64,000 nt of DNA from Mangifera indica. Lineage: Eukaryota; Streptophyta; Magnoliopsida; Sapindales; Anacardiaceae. Positions 35,387 through 46,379 of this stretch are shown here, one piece after another. The stretch is taken from positions 10,382,138 to 10,446,137 of the forward strand of contig NC_058144.1 in assembly GCF_011075055.1 (NCBI RefSeq), given 5' to 3'. Position 1 is the first letter of the stretch. Every line of letters starts with the position of its first letter. Made by a program: the position numbers and the translations under genes. The notes below the pieces were generated by a model. That model saw nothing but the letters and a program-made list of their open reading frames with translations. It was not told the DNA's origin and made no database searches.

Positions 35387-38307
35387 ATGGCTTTCATCAA
35401 GTCTCTCCTGTTGATGTCTGCCCTCTTGATGCCTCTAGCTTTCATCTGCAAGTCTCTCTTCTTGACATGTCTGTATCATTTCATCCGGAAAGACTTCCAT
35501 GAGATTGTCTCCCGAATGACTCTCCTGGATAAATTTCTCTTCCTTGTAATATATTACACCAATCTTATTATTTAAAATTTTAAGTTATTATTACTACTGT
35601 AATTTCCATCTCAAATATTAACATTTTTACTAATAAAAATTATTGTTGTACAGATTGTGCATTCCATTGATAAGCGGAGAATGTGGCATCGTTTACCGGT
35701 GTTCTTAGGCCTATTTTATCTCGAACTGCGTCGACACCTTAACCAACGGTATAACTTATTCCATGTCGGTAAAACTCCGACTGGTGGTACGTTCCGTCCT
35801 GAGGATTTTCCTTACAGGACGTCAGATGGAGAATTTAATGATCCTATGAATGCAATTACGGGCAGCCAGGGAACTTTCTTTGGCAGAAATATTCTTCCCG
35901 TTGATCAGGAAAATAAGGTGATACTTTTTATTCTCTCATAGTCATTATTTATATCTAATGGAAATTGAAATAATGGTATTGTGAGCAATTCAACATGATA
36001 GCAAAAATATATTAACTTGAGTTTAATGATCACAACATTATTCAGCTACTGAAACCAGATCCAATGGTGGTCGCCACAAAACTTCTCGCAAGAAGAAGTT
36101 TCGTAGACACAGGAAAGCAGTCCAACATGATAGCAACTTCTTGGATTCAGTTTATGATACATGATTGGATTGACCACATGGAGGGTACCAATCAGGTAAT
36201 TAATTTGTATACTTTGCAATATATAATGCAAACTTCAATTTTGAAATTTATTGATGATTAATTACCTCATTGGATAAATTTGTTTGGTAACAATAACATT
36301 ATATTGCAGATCGAGCTTGAAGCACCCATTGAAATTTCAAGCCAATGCCCTCTCAAAACTTTCAAGTTCTACAAGACGAAGGAAGAACTAACCGAATCTA
36401 ATTCCGAAATCAAAAGCGGTCATATAAACATTCGAACACCTTGGTGGTAAGAACTTAATTCATAAATTAATGAACCATGCATCTCTAAAGCTTCTTAAGC
36501 GAATTATAATATTGAATTGGCATAAAATTAATATGATATAAAAATTATTCATTGTGAACTTGAAGGGATGGAAGTGCTATATACGGAAACAACGAGCATG
36601 GGTTGCAAAGAGTGAGGGCTGGTAAAGACGGGAAGCTTAAAATATCAGAAGATGGTCTTCTTCTTCATGACGAAAATGGAATTGCTGTGATAGGAGATGT
36701 TCGTAATAGCTGGGCAGGTGTCTCAACATTACAGGCTCTTTTCGTTAAAGAACACAATGCAGTTTGTGACGCCCTTAAGGTATTAATTTTACATGCATGC
36801 ATGAATATACTTATTTATTAATTTAAGTCGTTAATTTATATTGTTCATGGATATTTTCAGAAAGAATATCCTCATTTGGGCGATGAAGAGCTATATCGCC
36901 ATGCAAGGCTAGTAACTTCAGCTGTGATTGCAAAGATCCATACAATTGATTGGACAGTAGAGCTCCTCAAAACTAATACTCTACTCGCAGCGATGCGTGC
37001 AAACTGGTAGCTAAAGATATAATTAACATTTCTTTGCATGCATTTGTGATCAACATACATATGATTCAGTTTGATGGCTAATTAATTGTTTTGATGTATT
37101 GATTTCAGGTATGGATTATTAGGGAAGAAATTTAAGGACAAATTTGGACATGTTGGTGGAGCCTTATTAAGCGGATTGGTTGGCTTAAAGAAGCCTAAGT
37201 ATCACGGTGTTCCATATTCATTGACTGAGGAGTTTGTCAGCGTCTATCGCCTCCACTCTCTTCTACCGGATGAATTTGAAGTCAAGGATCACGAGGCTAC
37301 ACCAGTAGCTAACAAGCGTCCACCATTGAGTGCCAAGTAACTTATTCTGCCACCTGGGTTTTCATTTATTTTTTTTATCTTTCATTGATATTATTATTTT
37401 TATTTTTACCAATACAATATTTTGTGGCTTGTCTAAAATGAAAGGATACCAATGGCAAATATGATTGGGCTTAACGGAGAAAAAAATTTATCAAAACATG
37501 GATTCAAAAACCAAATTGTTTCAATGGGTTACCAAGCTTCTGGTGCCTTAGAGCTTTGGAACTATCCTTTGTGGATGAGGGACCTTATAGTACAAGATGT
37601 GGACGGAAAAAACAGGGTTGATCATGTGAACATGATAGCTCTTGAAGGTAAAATTATTATATCAACACATTTAGCCCATCGTTTGAATGTGTATGTGTAA
37701 TTTGGAGTGGATCTAACAATCGAATTAGCTCGAATTGCAGTATATAGGGACAGGGAGAGAAAAGTTGCGAGGTATAATCAATTCCGCAGAGCTTTACTAT
37801 TGCTACCCATCTCTAAATGGGAAGATCTAACAGATGATGAGGAAAAGATTCAAGTTCTCCGTGAAGTTTATGGCGATAATGTTGAAGAGCTTGATCTGCT
37901 AGTAGGCCTCATGGCAGAGAAAAAGATCAAGGGTTTCGCCATTAGTGAGACTGCATTCGTAATTTTCGTAGTGATGGCTTCCAGTTGAAAAAACTTTCCT
38001 CAAAGTTCTAATGGCACATTTTTGTGCAATAAATAAAGCTAATTGCTTATGAGTTTTAATTTGGATTATGGTTTTGTCTTACAGAAGGCTTGAAGCCGAC
38101 AGATTTTTTACAAGTTATTTCAATGAAAAGACATACACTAAGAAAGGATTGCAATGGGTAAATAACACAGAAAGCCTTAGAGATGTACTACACCGCCATT
38201 ATCCGGAAATTACAAAAAAATGGATGAACTCAACAAGCGCTTTTTCTGTTTGGGACTCACCGCCAAATGCTTGCAATCTTATCCCTCTCTATCTTCGTCT
38301 GCCATAG
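35387..38307 (+). CDS. DOX1: Fatty-acid alpha-dioxygenase, copy A (DOX1 type; last splice donor lost)
   Basis: This is a heme alpha-dioxygenase, which adds O2 to the alpha carbon of fatty acids to form 2-hydroperoxides (an oxylipin pathway induced by wounding and infection). Ten exons are seen: 35387-35545, 35654-35917, 36046-36195, 36310-36446, 36566-36779, 36861-37006, 37109-37336, 37445-37647, 37741-37984 and 38085-38307. Full splicing would give 655 residues; the Arabidopsis DOX1 protein is about 639. The distal heme His is at 180 (WIQFMIHDWIDH); the radical Tyr403 and proximal His406 are in VSVYRLH. The N-terminus is a hydrophobic stretch of about 30 residues. The defect is at the end of exon 9: copy B reads TTCCAG|GTTAAA, but here it is TTCCAGTTGAAA. 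No GT donor remains in the right phase, and read-through meets TGA at 37986. The protein would then end near residue 582 and lack the conserved final 74 codons. Unless a non-canonical site is used, this copy is probably impaired. Confidence 0.88.
37981..37988 (+). other. Mutated splice donor of the last intron of DOX copy A
   Basis: CCAGTTGA stands where copy B has CCAGGTTA. Loss of one G removes the in-phase GT. Shifting the donor one base left (CCA|GTTGAA) restores a GT but throws exon 10 out of frame, reaching a stop after about 25 codons. Confidence 0.8.
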
Positions 38308-38791
38308 TGAAACTCGATGTTTATGTTCAATTCATAAATAATTGTTTTGGTCAACAAAACATGTGTTGGTTAAATGTGTTCACTTGTATTTGAAGTACAT
38401 CTTCTGTCTGTTATCTGTCGTTGTTTTGAGTTCTTGTACGTGAATAAATTTGATTTTTAGTATGTTGTGTCGTTCGGAAACATTTAAAAATAAATTTAAA
38501 AAACATCAGATTATAAAATATAATTTATTTCGATAGTTTATACGTGTAACACCGTTAATTAATACATGACCTTAATTAATATATCAATTTAGCCTGAAAA
38601 ATATGATAATCCAAGTGTATGATCCTACTTACAGTACGTAAACTAAATCCGAGGAGATTGAATTTGCTGGAAAATTTCCTCAGTGGACTGAGTTTTAATT
38701 TCAAATCTATATGTTCAAACAAATTGCTAATTGTGTAACATCCAGTGATATGAGGAGCATTTTAGGGAAATTCTTTGTGATGGAATAAAAA
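38308..38791. other. 3' flank of DOX copy A, end of segmental duplication
   Basis: The 3' UTR and downstream DNA match 62490-62880 behind copy B, for example TTTATACRTGTAACAC and GAGATTGAATTTGCTG. Similarity stops near 38705, which I take as the right edge of the duplicated segment. Confidence 0.6.
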
Positions 38792-39085
38792 ATGAAAGTC
38801 AGGCAATTGAAAACAATCTTACAAACTATGAAAATGAAAGAGGTAGCAGATGTCATGACTGCAAGTGGTCAAAAAATTGCAAAAGAAGAGTTTATTAGTT
38901 TTATGTTAGATGTTTTAGGGCCTGAATTTGATGCTCTTAAAGAAAGTATACAAGCAAAACTTGACTCTTTGTCCGAGTCAATAAGCATATCAGAAGTGAA
39001 GTATACTCTCCAAAATTTTGAACAAAGATTAAAATGGGGAATTTTGATTATGTTTTGGAGATGCAAGAGAGTGTTGGTAATGTAG
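38792..39085 (+). pseudogene. Ty1/copia gag fragment
   Basis: An open stretch of 97 codons reads RQLKTILQTMKMKEVADVMT, SGQKIAKEEFISFMLDVLGP and EFDALKESIQAKLDSLS. This is the copia-type gag polypeptide pattern (UBN2/gag_pre-integrase family; normally ...M..ALA..G..ISD.EFV..IL.GLGPEFD...). It has no LTRs or pol in the same orientation nearby, so it is an isolated relic. Confidence 0.7.
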
Positions 39086-39860
39086 CAAGTCAATTGAAGT
39101 AATTCATTAGTAATAATTTGTCAGACAAAATAGGCGTAAAATCTTGTAGTTTCTTAACAAGTGTTAAATGCACAAGGGTAAAATAGTCTTTGCAAGGATT
39201 TGTTGCCTTTGAAAGTAGATTAAATAACAAAATTTTTTCATGCATTACCACAAATCCTCACTTTGGATCACCCTCATGATTAATTAATTCATAAATATAT
39301 TATTAAACACATATGGGATATTTAAAGGATATACTTGCATAGGTGACTTCTTCATTTTTCGTTGATGACATGAGGTAGTGAAGTCACTCTCAAACTAAGA
39401 GTAGGTCTACATCTCGATATCCACATAAAACACGAACAATAATAGAGGCCAAAAACCATGGTTGGAGTTTGCTAGGACTTTAGGACAGTTGTGGGTTTAT
39501 GTGAAAAGTATGACTGGTCTTCTCTCAAGCGCCTAAGGTTAAATGTGTGTTAAAATATGTGAGAAATCATGTGTATTAATATGCATACATAAGGCTTGCC
39601 AACTCATTGCACTTGGACTAGGTGATCTTGGCCTTTTCCAATTGCCATGTCGAGTAATGTACAAATCATGCATTGGCCTGCATATGTATTGCTTGTATGT
39701 TTCACAATGTATGGGCAGTCCCTTTGATTCCCATATCTCGTGAATTTGATAATCAACCAAATTATTGGGCGTGGATAAGGATATGACAAAATTCTTATCC
39801 ATCACGTAGTCAGTGGTTGGAAACAACGGGGTGGGCTTGAATTTATTCAATTAGAAAAAT
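39086..39860. other. Intergenic, no gene recognised
   Basis: This is noncoding-looking DNA between a copia gag relic (+) and an opposite-strand copia relic. A minus-strand frame of 103 codons at 39539-39850 has no domain I recognise, and I do not call it a gene. Confidence 0.35.
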
Positions 39861-41179
39861 CTAGCTTCATGCATTCTTACATGCACCCTTAACTCTCAAG
39901 GATTATTACATTTTTGTCTTTAAGTACTATAAAACGTACTTTCAAGCCTAAATTCCTTTTCAAGGCTTAAAATCCTCTATCTAGAATTTGGACTAGATTT
40001 AACTAAGATAATCTTATACCTTAAAAGTTCAATTAACTCCTTTTTTGTGTGACTCATAGGCTCTTCATTAGGTCGGTAGTAACCAGATTCATGTTAGACA
40101 CAAACAAAGATTGACCTTACTCTCGTCAATAACCGGATGTTATAACACCAACTTAATCCCATTGTGGCCACTTGTTTAATTTATCTTTATTGTCCATCAA
40201 AATATCAACTCCTATATTCAGGAGTGACAAATTCTCTATCGATCCACTATAGTCTTTGTACATATCTCAATATGGTTAATTACCACATTTCTAATAATTC
40301 TTTGATGAAATTACATTGAGCTTGTGTCAAAATATATTGATTTTTGTATATGACGATCTAATGACCTTAAGTCTAAGCTCACATGTATCTCTGTTTACTA
40401 AACGGTTATATTCTATAGACATTGAAGTAACCATACATATAGAATCCTCTTAACAGGTCTATTTGATGAACACGTCTACAACATGTACTTATGTATTATA
40501 CCAAGCTGTCAACAAACAAATTTAACACGTGAAAATTATCAATATCTTTCGATGAGGTCATTTAACACTATGATAACTCTATCACTACTACCTATGTCTT
40601 TAGTTGTGGTAATATCAGAGTTACAGATGTTTTAAGAACAATCATCTAATATGCACAGCTACAAAAAATACTAGCTTTAGTAATAGAAACAATAACAAGA
40701 GGTCATATCCTGTCGTTATAAGTGTTTTTTTTAATCATTTTAGTGACTAATTATTTATACTCGTTAAAATTGAAGAAATTAATGACTTTAACGATGGAAA
40801 AATGGTCATTAGAAGTTTATTTTTTATCATTAAAAAGTTTTAACGAAGGAAAAAATCTTATCGTTGACCGTCATTATAGCTATTACCATTAAAAGTATTA
40901 ACAACATGAATAAAAGAAATTTCCCCCTTGTTAAAGTCCTTTTTTTTGTAGTATAGGTTCTTACATTCAGATGTCATACATTGATCCCTTCGTCATGGTT
41001 CAACTATTCCTAGGACAATTATCTAATTTTGTGAAATAATAAAAGATAATGAAATTTATATTTACTAATTAAAATATAAAAGATTACATTACTTACAAAG
41101 GTGATGATTGGCTTTAGGGCATTATCATAATAATCTTTTATTTACACTATAGTCAATCATCATATGTCTAAGGTCATAT

Positions 41180-42489
41180 GAGGCTACATGTCTATCATGC
41201 TCCTACTATGATAAGACTTTATTAATAAGTCAGCCAAATTGTCATCAATATCTACTCTTACTATCTGCATATCCCCACATTGAATAATCTCTTTGATTAG
41301 GTGGTATCGTTAACTATATGTTTGGATCATTAATAAGACCATGGCTTATTTACTTATGCTATTGCTTTGTTGTTGTTACAATAGAACTCTATAGGATCTG
41401 TTATAAATAAAACCACATAAAGTTTAATCATGAAAATTTCAATCCATATTGTTTTTTTCGCCACATATGACAAGACAATGTACTCAAACTTGGTTGTAAA
41501 ATGAGTCATAACACTTTTCTTTGAGAGTTTCTAGTTGATTGCTCTATCATTTAAGTAAAACACAAATTCCAATTGAGATTTGTAGTCTTCTTGATCTATT
41601 TGGAAATGACTTCACTATATCCTTTCATAGTGAGTTAAGAATCTCCTCCATAAACTAAGAACATATTCTTACTCCTTTTCAAGGTCTTAAGTATGTTCTT
41701 GACAGTTGTTCAGTGGTGCTCACTTGGATCTGATTAATATATGCTATAAATGAGACTTTAATCTTCGTAGCAACAAAACATACACGATCGATCCTATTAC
41801 TGATGTGTATAAGATTTAAGTTATCTTATCTCTCTCATCTTGCGTCTTAGGACACATCTAATTAGAGAGATGTATGCCATGGCTCATCAAAGGGAATCCT
41901 TTTTTAGATTCTTCTATATTGATTCTCTTTAGCACTTTGTCTATGTATGTGTTTTCACTTAATCCAAACAACTTATATGATCTATCTCGGTATATCTTTA
42001 TTCCAAGGATATAAACTGTTTTTCTCAAGTCTTTTAAGGAGAAGCACTTTCATAACCAAGTTCTTACTTATTGCAAGTTTTGTATGTGACTTCTAATAAT
42101 CAATATGTTGTTGACATATAATATTAGATACACTACTTTGCTTTTACTAACCTTTTTATATACACATGACTCTTTTTGGTTTATTATGAGTTTGAACTCT
42201 TTAATAACTTCATAAAAATGTATGTTCCAACCTTAAAAGCTTACTTGAGTCCATAACTTGATCTTTGTAACTTGGATACATTCCTTGCTTGTCCATCAAG
42301 AACAAAACAATTGGACTGTGCCATATAAACATCTTTTACTAGGTTTTTATTCAGAAAAATGGTTTTGACATTTATCTATCAAATTTTATAGTCATCCTCT
42401 ACTAGGTATGTAATTGTCACAAGTGTAATTGAAATAGATTTTATCATTGCAATTAATGAAAAGGTTTTGTCATAGTTTATGTCATATTT
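41180..42489 (-). pseudogene. Copia reverse transcriptase / RNase H relic
   Basis: Minus-strand translation with stops gives the copia order: YLILYVNNILII (normally YVDD), DLRKTVYILGIKIYRDRS, GLSENTYIDKVLKRINIEES, KKGFPLMSHGIHLS, then TDPIEFYCNNNKAIA and a degraded RSKHI. The catalytic Asp pair of YVDD is mutated to Asn-Asn. Upstream (42200-42480) the GIDYDETFS and YGLKQA regions are only traceable. The relic is non-functional. Confidence 0.8.
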
Positions 42490-43628
42490 CTAGTCCCATG
42501 CATTCTTACATACACCTCTTACTCTCCAGGATTATTACATTTTGTTTCCTAAGTATTATAAAATATACTTTCAAGCACATTTTCCTTTCTAAGGCTTAAA
42601 ATCTTTTATCTAGAATTTGGACTAGATCTAACTTGGATAATCTCATGCCTTCATATTTTGATTAACTCATTTTTTATGTGACCTATAGACTCTTTACTAG
42701 GTTAATAGTAATCGAATTCATGTCAGTATCTCAACCTAACATTTGTTTAGAAATAGACAAAGGTTGACGTCTAGCAAAACATCGTATCTATCTAATTAGT
42801 AAAACATTAGTATTTGACTTCTTAACTTGTCAAGATACTGTTAGTCATACAATTGGATCTCTTCATCATATGATATTCTTTTAAGGATGAGGTCTAGATA
42901 AGGTGTCTCCTTTAGGGATCCTCAATTCACATGGACTTACTCCTATCAATATTTAGATGGATCGATTGAGCACCAATGCAATCGCACTATGGTCATATGT
43001 TTCATTGGTCTTTGTTATCTGTTAGAATATCAACTCCTATACATGGGAGTGACTAATTCTTTATCGATCCATAATAGTCTTGGTACATATCTTGATATGA
43101 TCAATCATTACCTTACTAGTAATCCTTCAATGAAACTAAATTAGGTTGGTGTCAAACTATACCGATCCTTGTATATAACGATTTGATGACCTCAAGTCTA
43201 AGCTCACATGTACTTCTATTCACTAAGAGATTATATTCTATAGACATTTGAGCAACCATTTATATGAAATCCTCTTAATAGGTGTATCCAGTGAGCACGT
43301 TTATAAACTACAACCATGTATTATACTAAACTGTCAAAAAAAAAAAAAACTCGAACACATGAGAATTATCACCATTTTTTGATGAGGTAGTTCAACACTA
43401 TCATAGCTTTATCACACTTGTACCATTGGCCATGGTAATATCAAGGATATAGACATTTTAAGAATAACTACTTAATATGCACATAGGTTTTCATAATCAG
43501 GTATCATACACTGATCCTTTTGCCATGATTCAACTATTTTTAGAACAATTATCTAATTTTATAAAATAATAAAAGATAATGAAATTCATGTTTATTAATT
43601 AAAATACAAAAGATTACATTACTTAAAA

Positions 43629-44398
43629 GGCAAAATAACTATTTCCCACCCAAGGTTTGATGTTTTCTCAAGTTTTCACCCTTTAATTATGGAAACACCA
43701 AACACCCACCTATGACCGGTTAAATTTAACAAAACTCTAATGGTGGTAAGGGTAAAATCATCATTTTCTCTATAATATTAAAAATAAACTAAAATAGAAT
43801 CTAATTTTGCCCCCCTAAACTTTAAAAACTAAAATTTTCCCCCAGCCTAAGTTTTAAAAAATTGCAGTTTCACCCTAGGGTTTCGTTTTGAAATCTCCAG
43901 CGACATCTCCAGCTCCATTGCTGATGGCCTCTCCCTCCCGAAACATCCTCTCATTTCGACGATCTCTTTCCTCCTATTTGGACTTTCGATCAGAGTTGGA
44001 GAAGCTGTGGAAGACGAAGATGAGATGACTCGTCGTCCTCTGGGAAGACGATTTCTCTTCCCAGATGACTTCTCTCTATGTCAGATGGGTTGGGATGAAG
44101 TTGAAGGGGGCCGTCGGTGGAAGAGAAACCGTCAGGACAGGAAGACGACCAACGATGGCACCGGAGAAAGTGAAAGGGTTTGGAAATAAACCCTAGGGGG
44201 GAAATGCGATCTTTTCAAACTTAGCTTAGGGAAAAAATGTTAGTTTTTAAACTTTTAGGGGGGAAATGAGATTAAATTTTCAGGGGTTAGAGTTTCGTTA
44301 AATTTAACCAGTCATGGGTGGGTGTTTGATGTTTCTATAGTTAAAGGGTGAAAACTTGAGAAAACATCAAACCTTGGGTGGGAAATAGTCATTTGGCC
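43629..44398. mobile_element. MULE-like element I with perfect 9-bp target duplication, inserted into a copia repeat
   Basis: It starts GGCAAAATAACTATTTCCCACC and ends GGGTGGGAAATAGTCATTTGGCC. The 9-mer tacttaaaa flanks it at 43620-43628 and 44399-44407. The sister repeat R1 has the uninterrupted site (ATTACATTACTTACAAAGG near 41090). The body is very similar to copies F and G, including CCCTAGGGTTTCGTTTTGAA and TCTGGGAAGACGATTTCTCT, so it moved recently compared with A-C. Confidence 0.85.
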
Positions 44399-44575
44399 TA
44401 CTTAAAAAAGTGACTATTAGCTTTAGGGCACTATTCTAATAATCTACCAATTGCATTTTAGTTACTTGGTTATATGTCTAATGTCATATAAGGCTACATG
44501 CCTATTATGCTTCTATTGTGATAGAGAATTCATCAATGAGTCAGTCATATTGTCATCAATATTTACTCTTTATGC

Positions 44576-45285
44576 ATGTGTATGATGTGCAAATGGTTTA
44601 AAGTGAATTGAAAGCCAAGGTATGAATTTTGGGGGACACACAGTCGTGTTTATAAAGGCTACGCTTGAAATGCCCAATATTTTTGGTAGAGTGTTTTAAA
44701 TTAAAAATGATATAAAAAAAAGGTAATATTTTTAGAGTAGTAAAAACGTTTGGGGTAAAATAAGATTAAGCAAATGTTTAGGGGTTTAAGGAAAAATTGC
44801 CATTGCAACATTAAATAAAGCAAAAAGCCTTCAGACTTACTTTTTCGAAAGGAAAGAAAGAAAGAAAAACAGAAGCAAAGGTGAGAAAGAGAAGAAGGAA
44901 AAAGAAAAAAAAAAAAAGAAAAAGAAAAGATATGAAGAAGGAAATAGAAGAGGAATGGATAGGAAAGGAAAAAATGGTATGGAAGGAGGAGAGATTTGTA
45001 GAGAATTTCAACACCGGTTTTGGGTTTACTCAAATCTGTGAATGAGAAACAAACTTTGAATTGAAATTTTATTTTATGCAGATTTTATATTTTTATTTTA
45101 AATCTTTGACAAATGATATTATTAATTTCATGGAATCTCTTATAAGAAATAGAATGTTATGCATGTTGTTGATTTTGATTGTGGGTAACCATAGAGTGAA
45201 AGGCCACTTAATCCAATGTTGTGTATTAATATAAATTCTGAATGTTAATTTAATTAATGTTGTATATGTGGTTGGGGAGCCAAAG
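44576..45285. other. Noncoding, retroelement-like
   Basis: It contains GGGGGACACACAGTCGTGTT, a motif style common in plant gypsy LTRs, and an AG-rich tract (44840-44950). There are no coding domains and the boundaries are unclear. Confidence 0.35.
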
Positions 45286-45900
45286 TTGTTTAATTTAGTT
45301 ATGACTTAACTGAAATTTGGATATTTAATGTATTGATATGTTGTGTAACTATAAAGTTGGAAGATATTTAGTTCAGTCCGACGAGTGAAGGAAATCATTA
45401 AGAGTTGATTGATTTGGTGTTATGTGTAGTTGTAGAGCTAAAAGATGTTTAGTTCAGTTTTATGCGATTGAAATTGCTAAATGTTATTTGAATTTATATA
45501 TTATGACATTTTATAGTTAAAGGTTTTATGATTCAGTTCCATGAAAGATTGAAATTGCTGAATAAGTTGTTTATTGATATTGCTTGTGGTCATAGGGTTG
45601 GATATTTAGTTTTGTTCTATGAGAGACTGAAATTTGCTAATATTATTTGGATTGATATTTTGTGAGGCTATACAACTAAAGGTTATATTACTCAATTTCA
45701 TGGATGATTGAAATTGTTGAATAAATTATTATTAATATTATGCTTAGCTGTAAAGCTGAAGAATCTTAATTCAATAATGAATGTGACTAGGCGGTTGGCC
45801 TAATTCAGTGATAGAATGGTTATATTGTTGAATGTTATCAAATTGGTGTTGTAGCTAGATATAGAGTTAATGTAGTTAACTTAGTATAGTGAGAGCATGA
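45286..45900. repeat. Degenerate tandem repeat, units of about 75-100 bases
   Basis: Variants of TGAAATTGCTGAAT...TTGATATT...GTTGAA(G/A)GATATTTAGTTCAGTT(C/T)...GAGAGATTGAAATT recur about seven times with uneven spacing, for example near 45365, 45440, 45530, 45600, 45680 and 45735. Divergence is high. It leads directly into the 46-bp array. Confidence 0.6.
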
Positions 45901-46010
45901 CTACTTGATAATGATTATTTTAAATCTATTAGTGAGTTATTGTATAATGAATATGGTATTAAAAGATGGTATCACTCAAATATTCTCGGTAAATGCATAT
46001 CATGTGATAA

Positions 46011-46379
46011 GTTGCTTTGCCTGTGTAGTGTTTTATGTCAGATATGACAAATTTTAGTTGCTCTGTCTGTGCAGTACTTTTTGTTGGGTATGACAAATTT
46101 CAATCACTCTGCTTGTATGGTGTTTTATGCCAAGTATGACAAATTTTAGTTGCTCTGTCTGTGCAGTACTTTTTGTTGGGTATGACAAATTTCAATCACT
46201 CTGCCTGTATGGTGTTTTATGCCAAGTATGACAAATTTTAGTTGCTCTGTCTGTGTATTTATGTCAACCATGACAGATTTTAGTGCTCTGCCCTAGCAAG
46301 ATTACAAGATGTTAGGTATGACAGTTTTCCTCGCTCTGCTTGTGTAGGGAATACTCACCAGGTATGACAGATTTCCCTT
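46011..46379 (+). repeat. 46-bp minisatellite with 92-bp higher-order unit
   Basis: There are eight units starting at 46011, 46057, 46103, 46149, 46195, 46241 and on to about 46379. The first five starts are exactly 46 bases apart. Two unit types alternate: one begins GTTGCTCTGTCTGTGCAG and the other ATCACTCTGC(C/T)TGTATGG. Both end with TATGACAAATTT(C/T)A. The pair 46057-46148 is almost identical to 46149-46240, giving a 92-base dimer. The last two or three units are degraded. Confidence 0.85.

Larger units (their letters stand above)
39861..44575 (-). mobile_element. Tandem Ty1/copia relic (minus strand) with repeated LTR-like blocks
   Basis: Two direct repeats, R1 (39861 to about 41285) and R2 (42490 to about 44575, interrupted by element I), flank a decayed minus-strand pol segment. 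Both begin CATGCATTCTTACATRCACC and both contain the phrase AATAATAAAAGATAATGAAAT. In each, the far end reads on the minus strand as the last part of copia RNase H (D-N-AD-L-K-like). Because R2 extends past an LTR into RNase H sequence, two copia copies appear to share one LTR, as unequal recombination would leave. The 5' internal genes (gag, integrase) are missing. Confidence 0.65.

Noticed and set aside
39539..39850. Minus-strand frame of 103 codons
   Set aside because: No domain, homologue or splice context that I recognise; left as unassigned.
44701..45033. Minus-strand frame of 110 codons rich in Phe, Leu, Ser
   Set aside because: It comes from an AG-rich tract; there is no domain and no matching exon structure.
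46011..46379. CRISPR-like spaced repeats
   Set aside because: The units abut with no unique spacers and the genome is a plant; it is a minisatellite.
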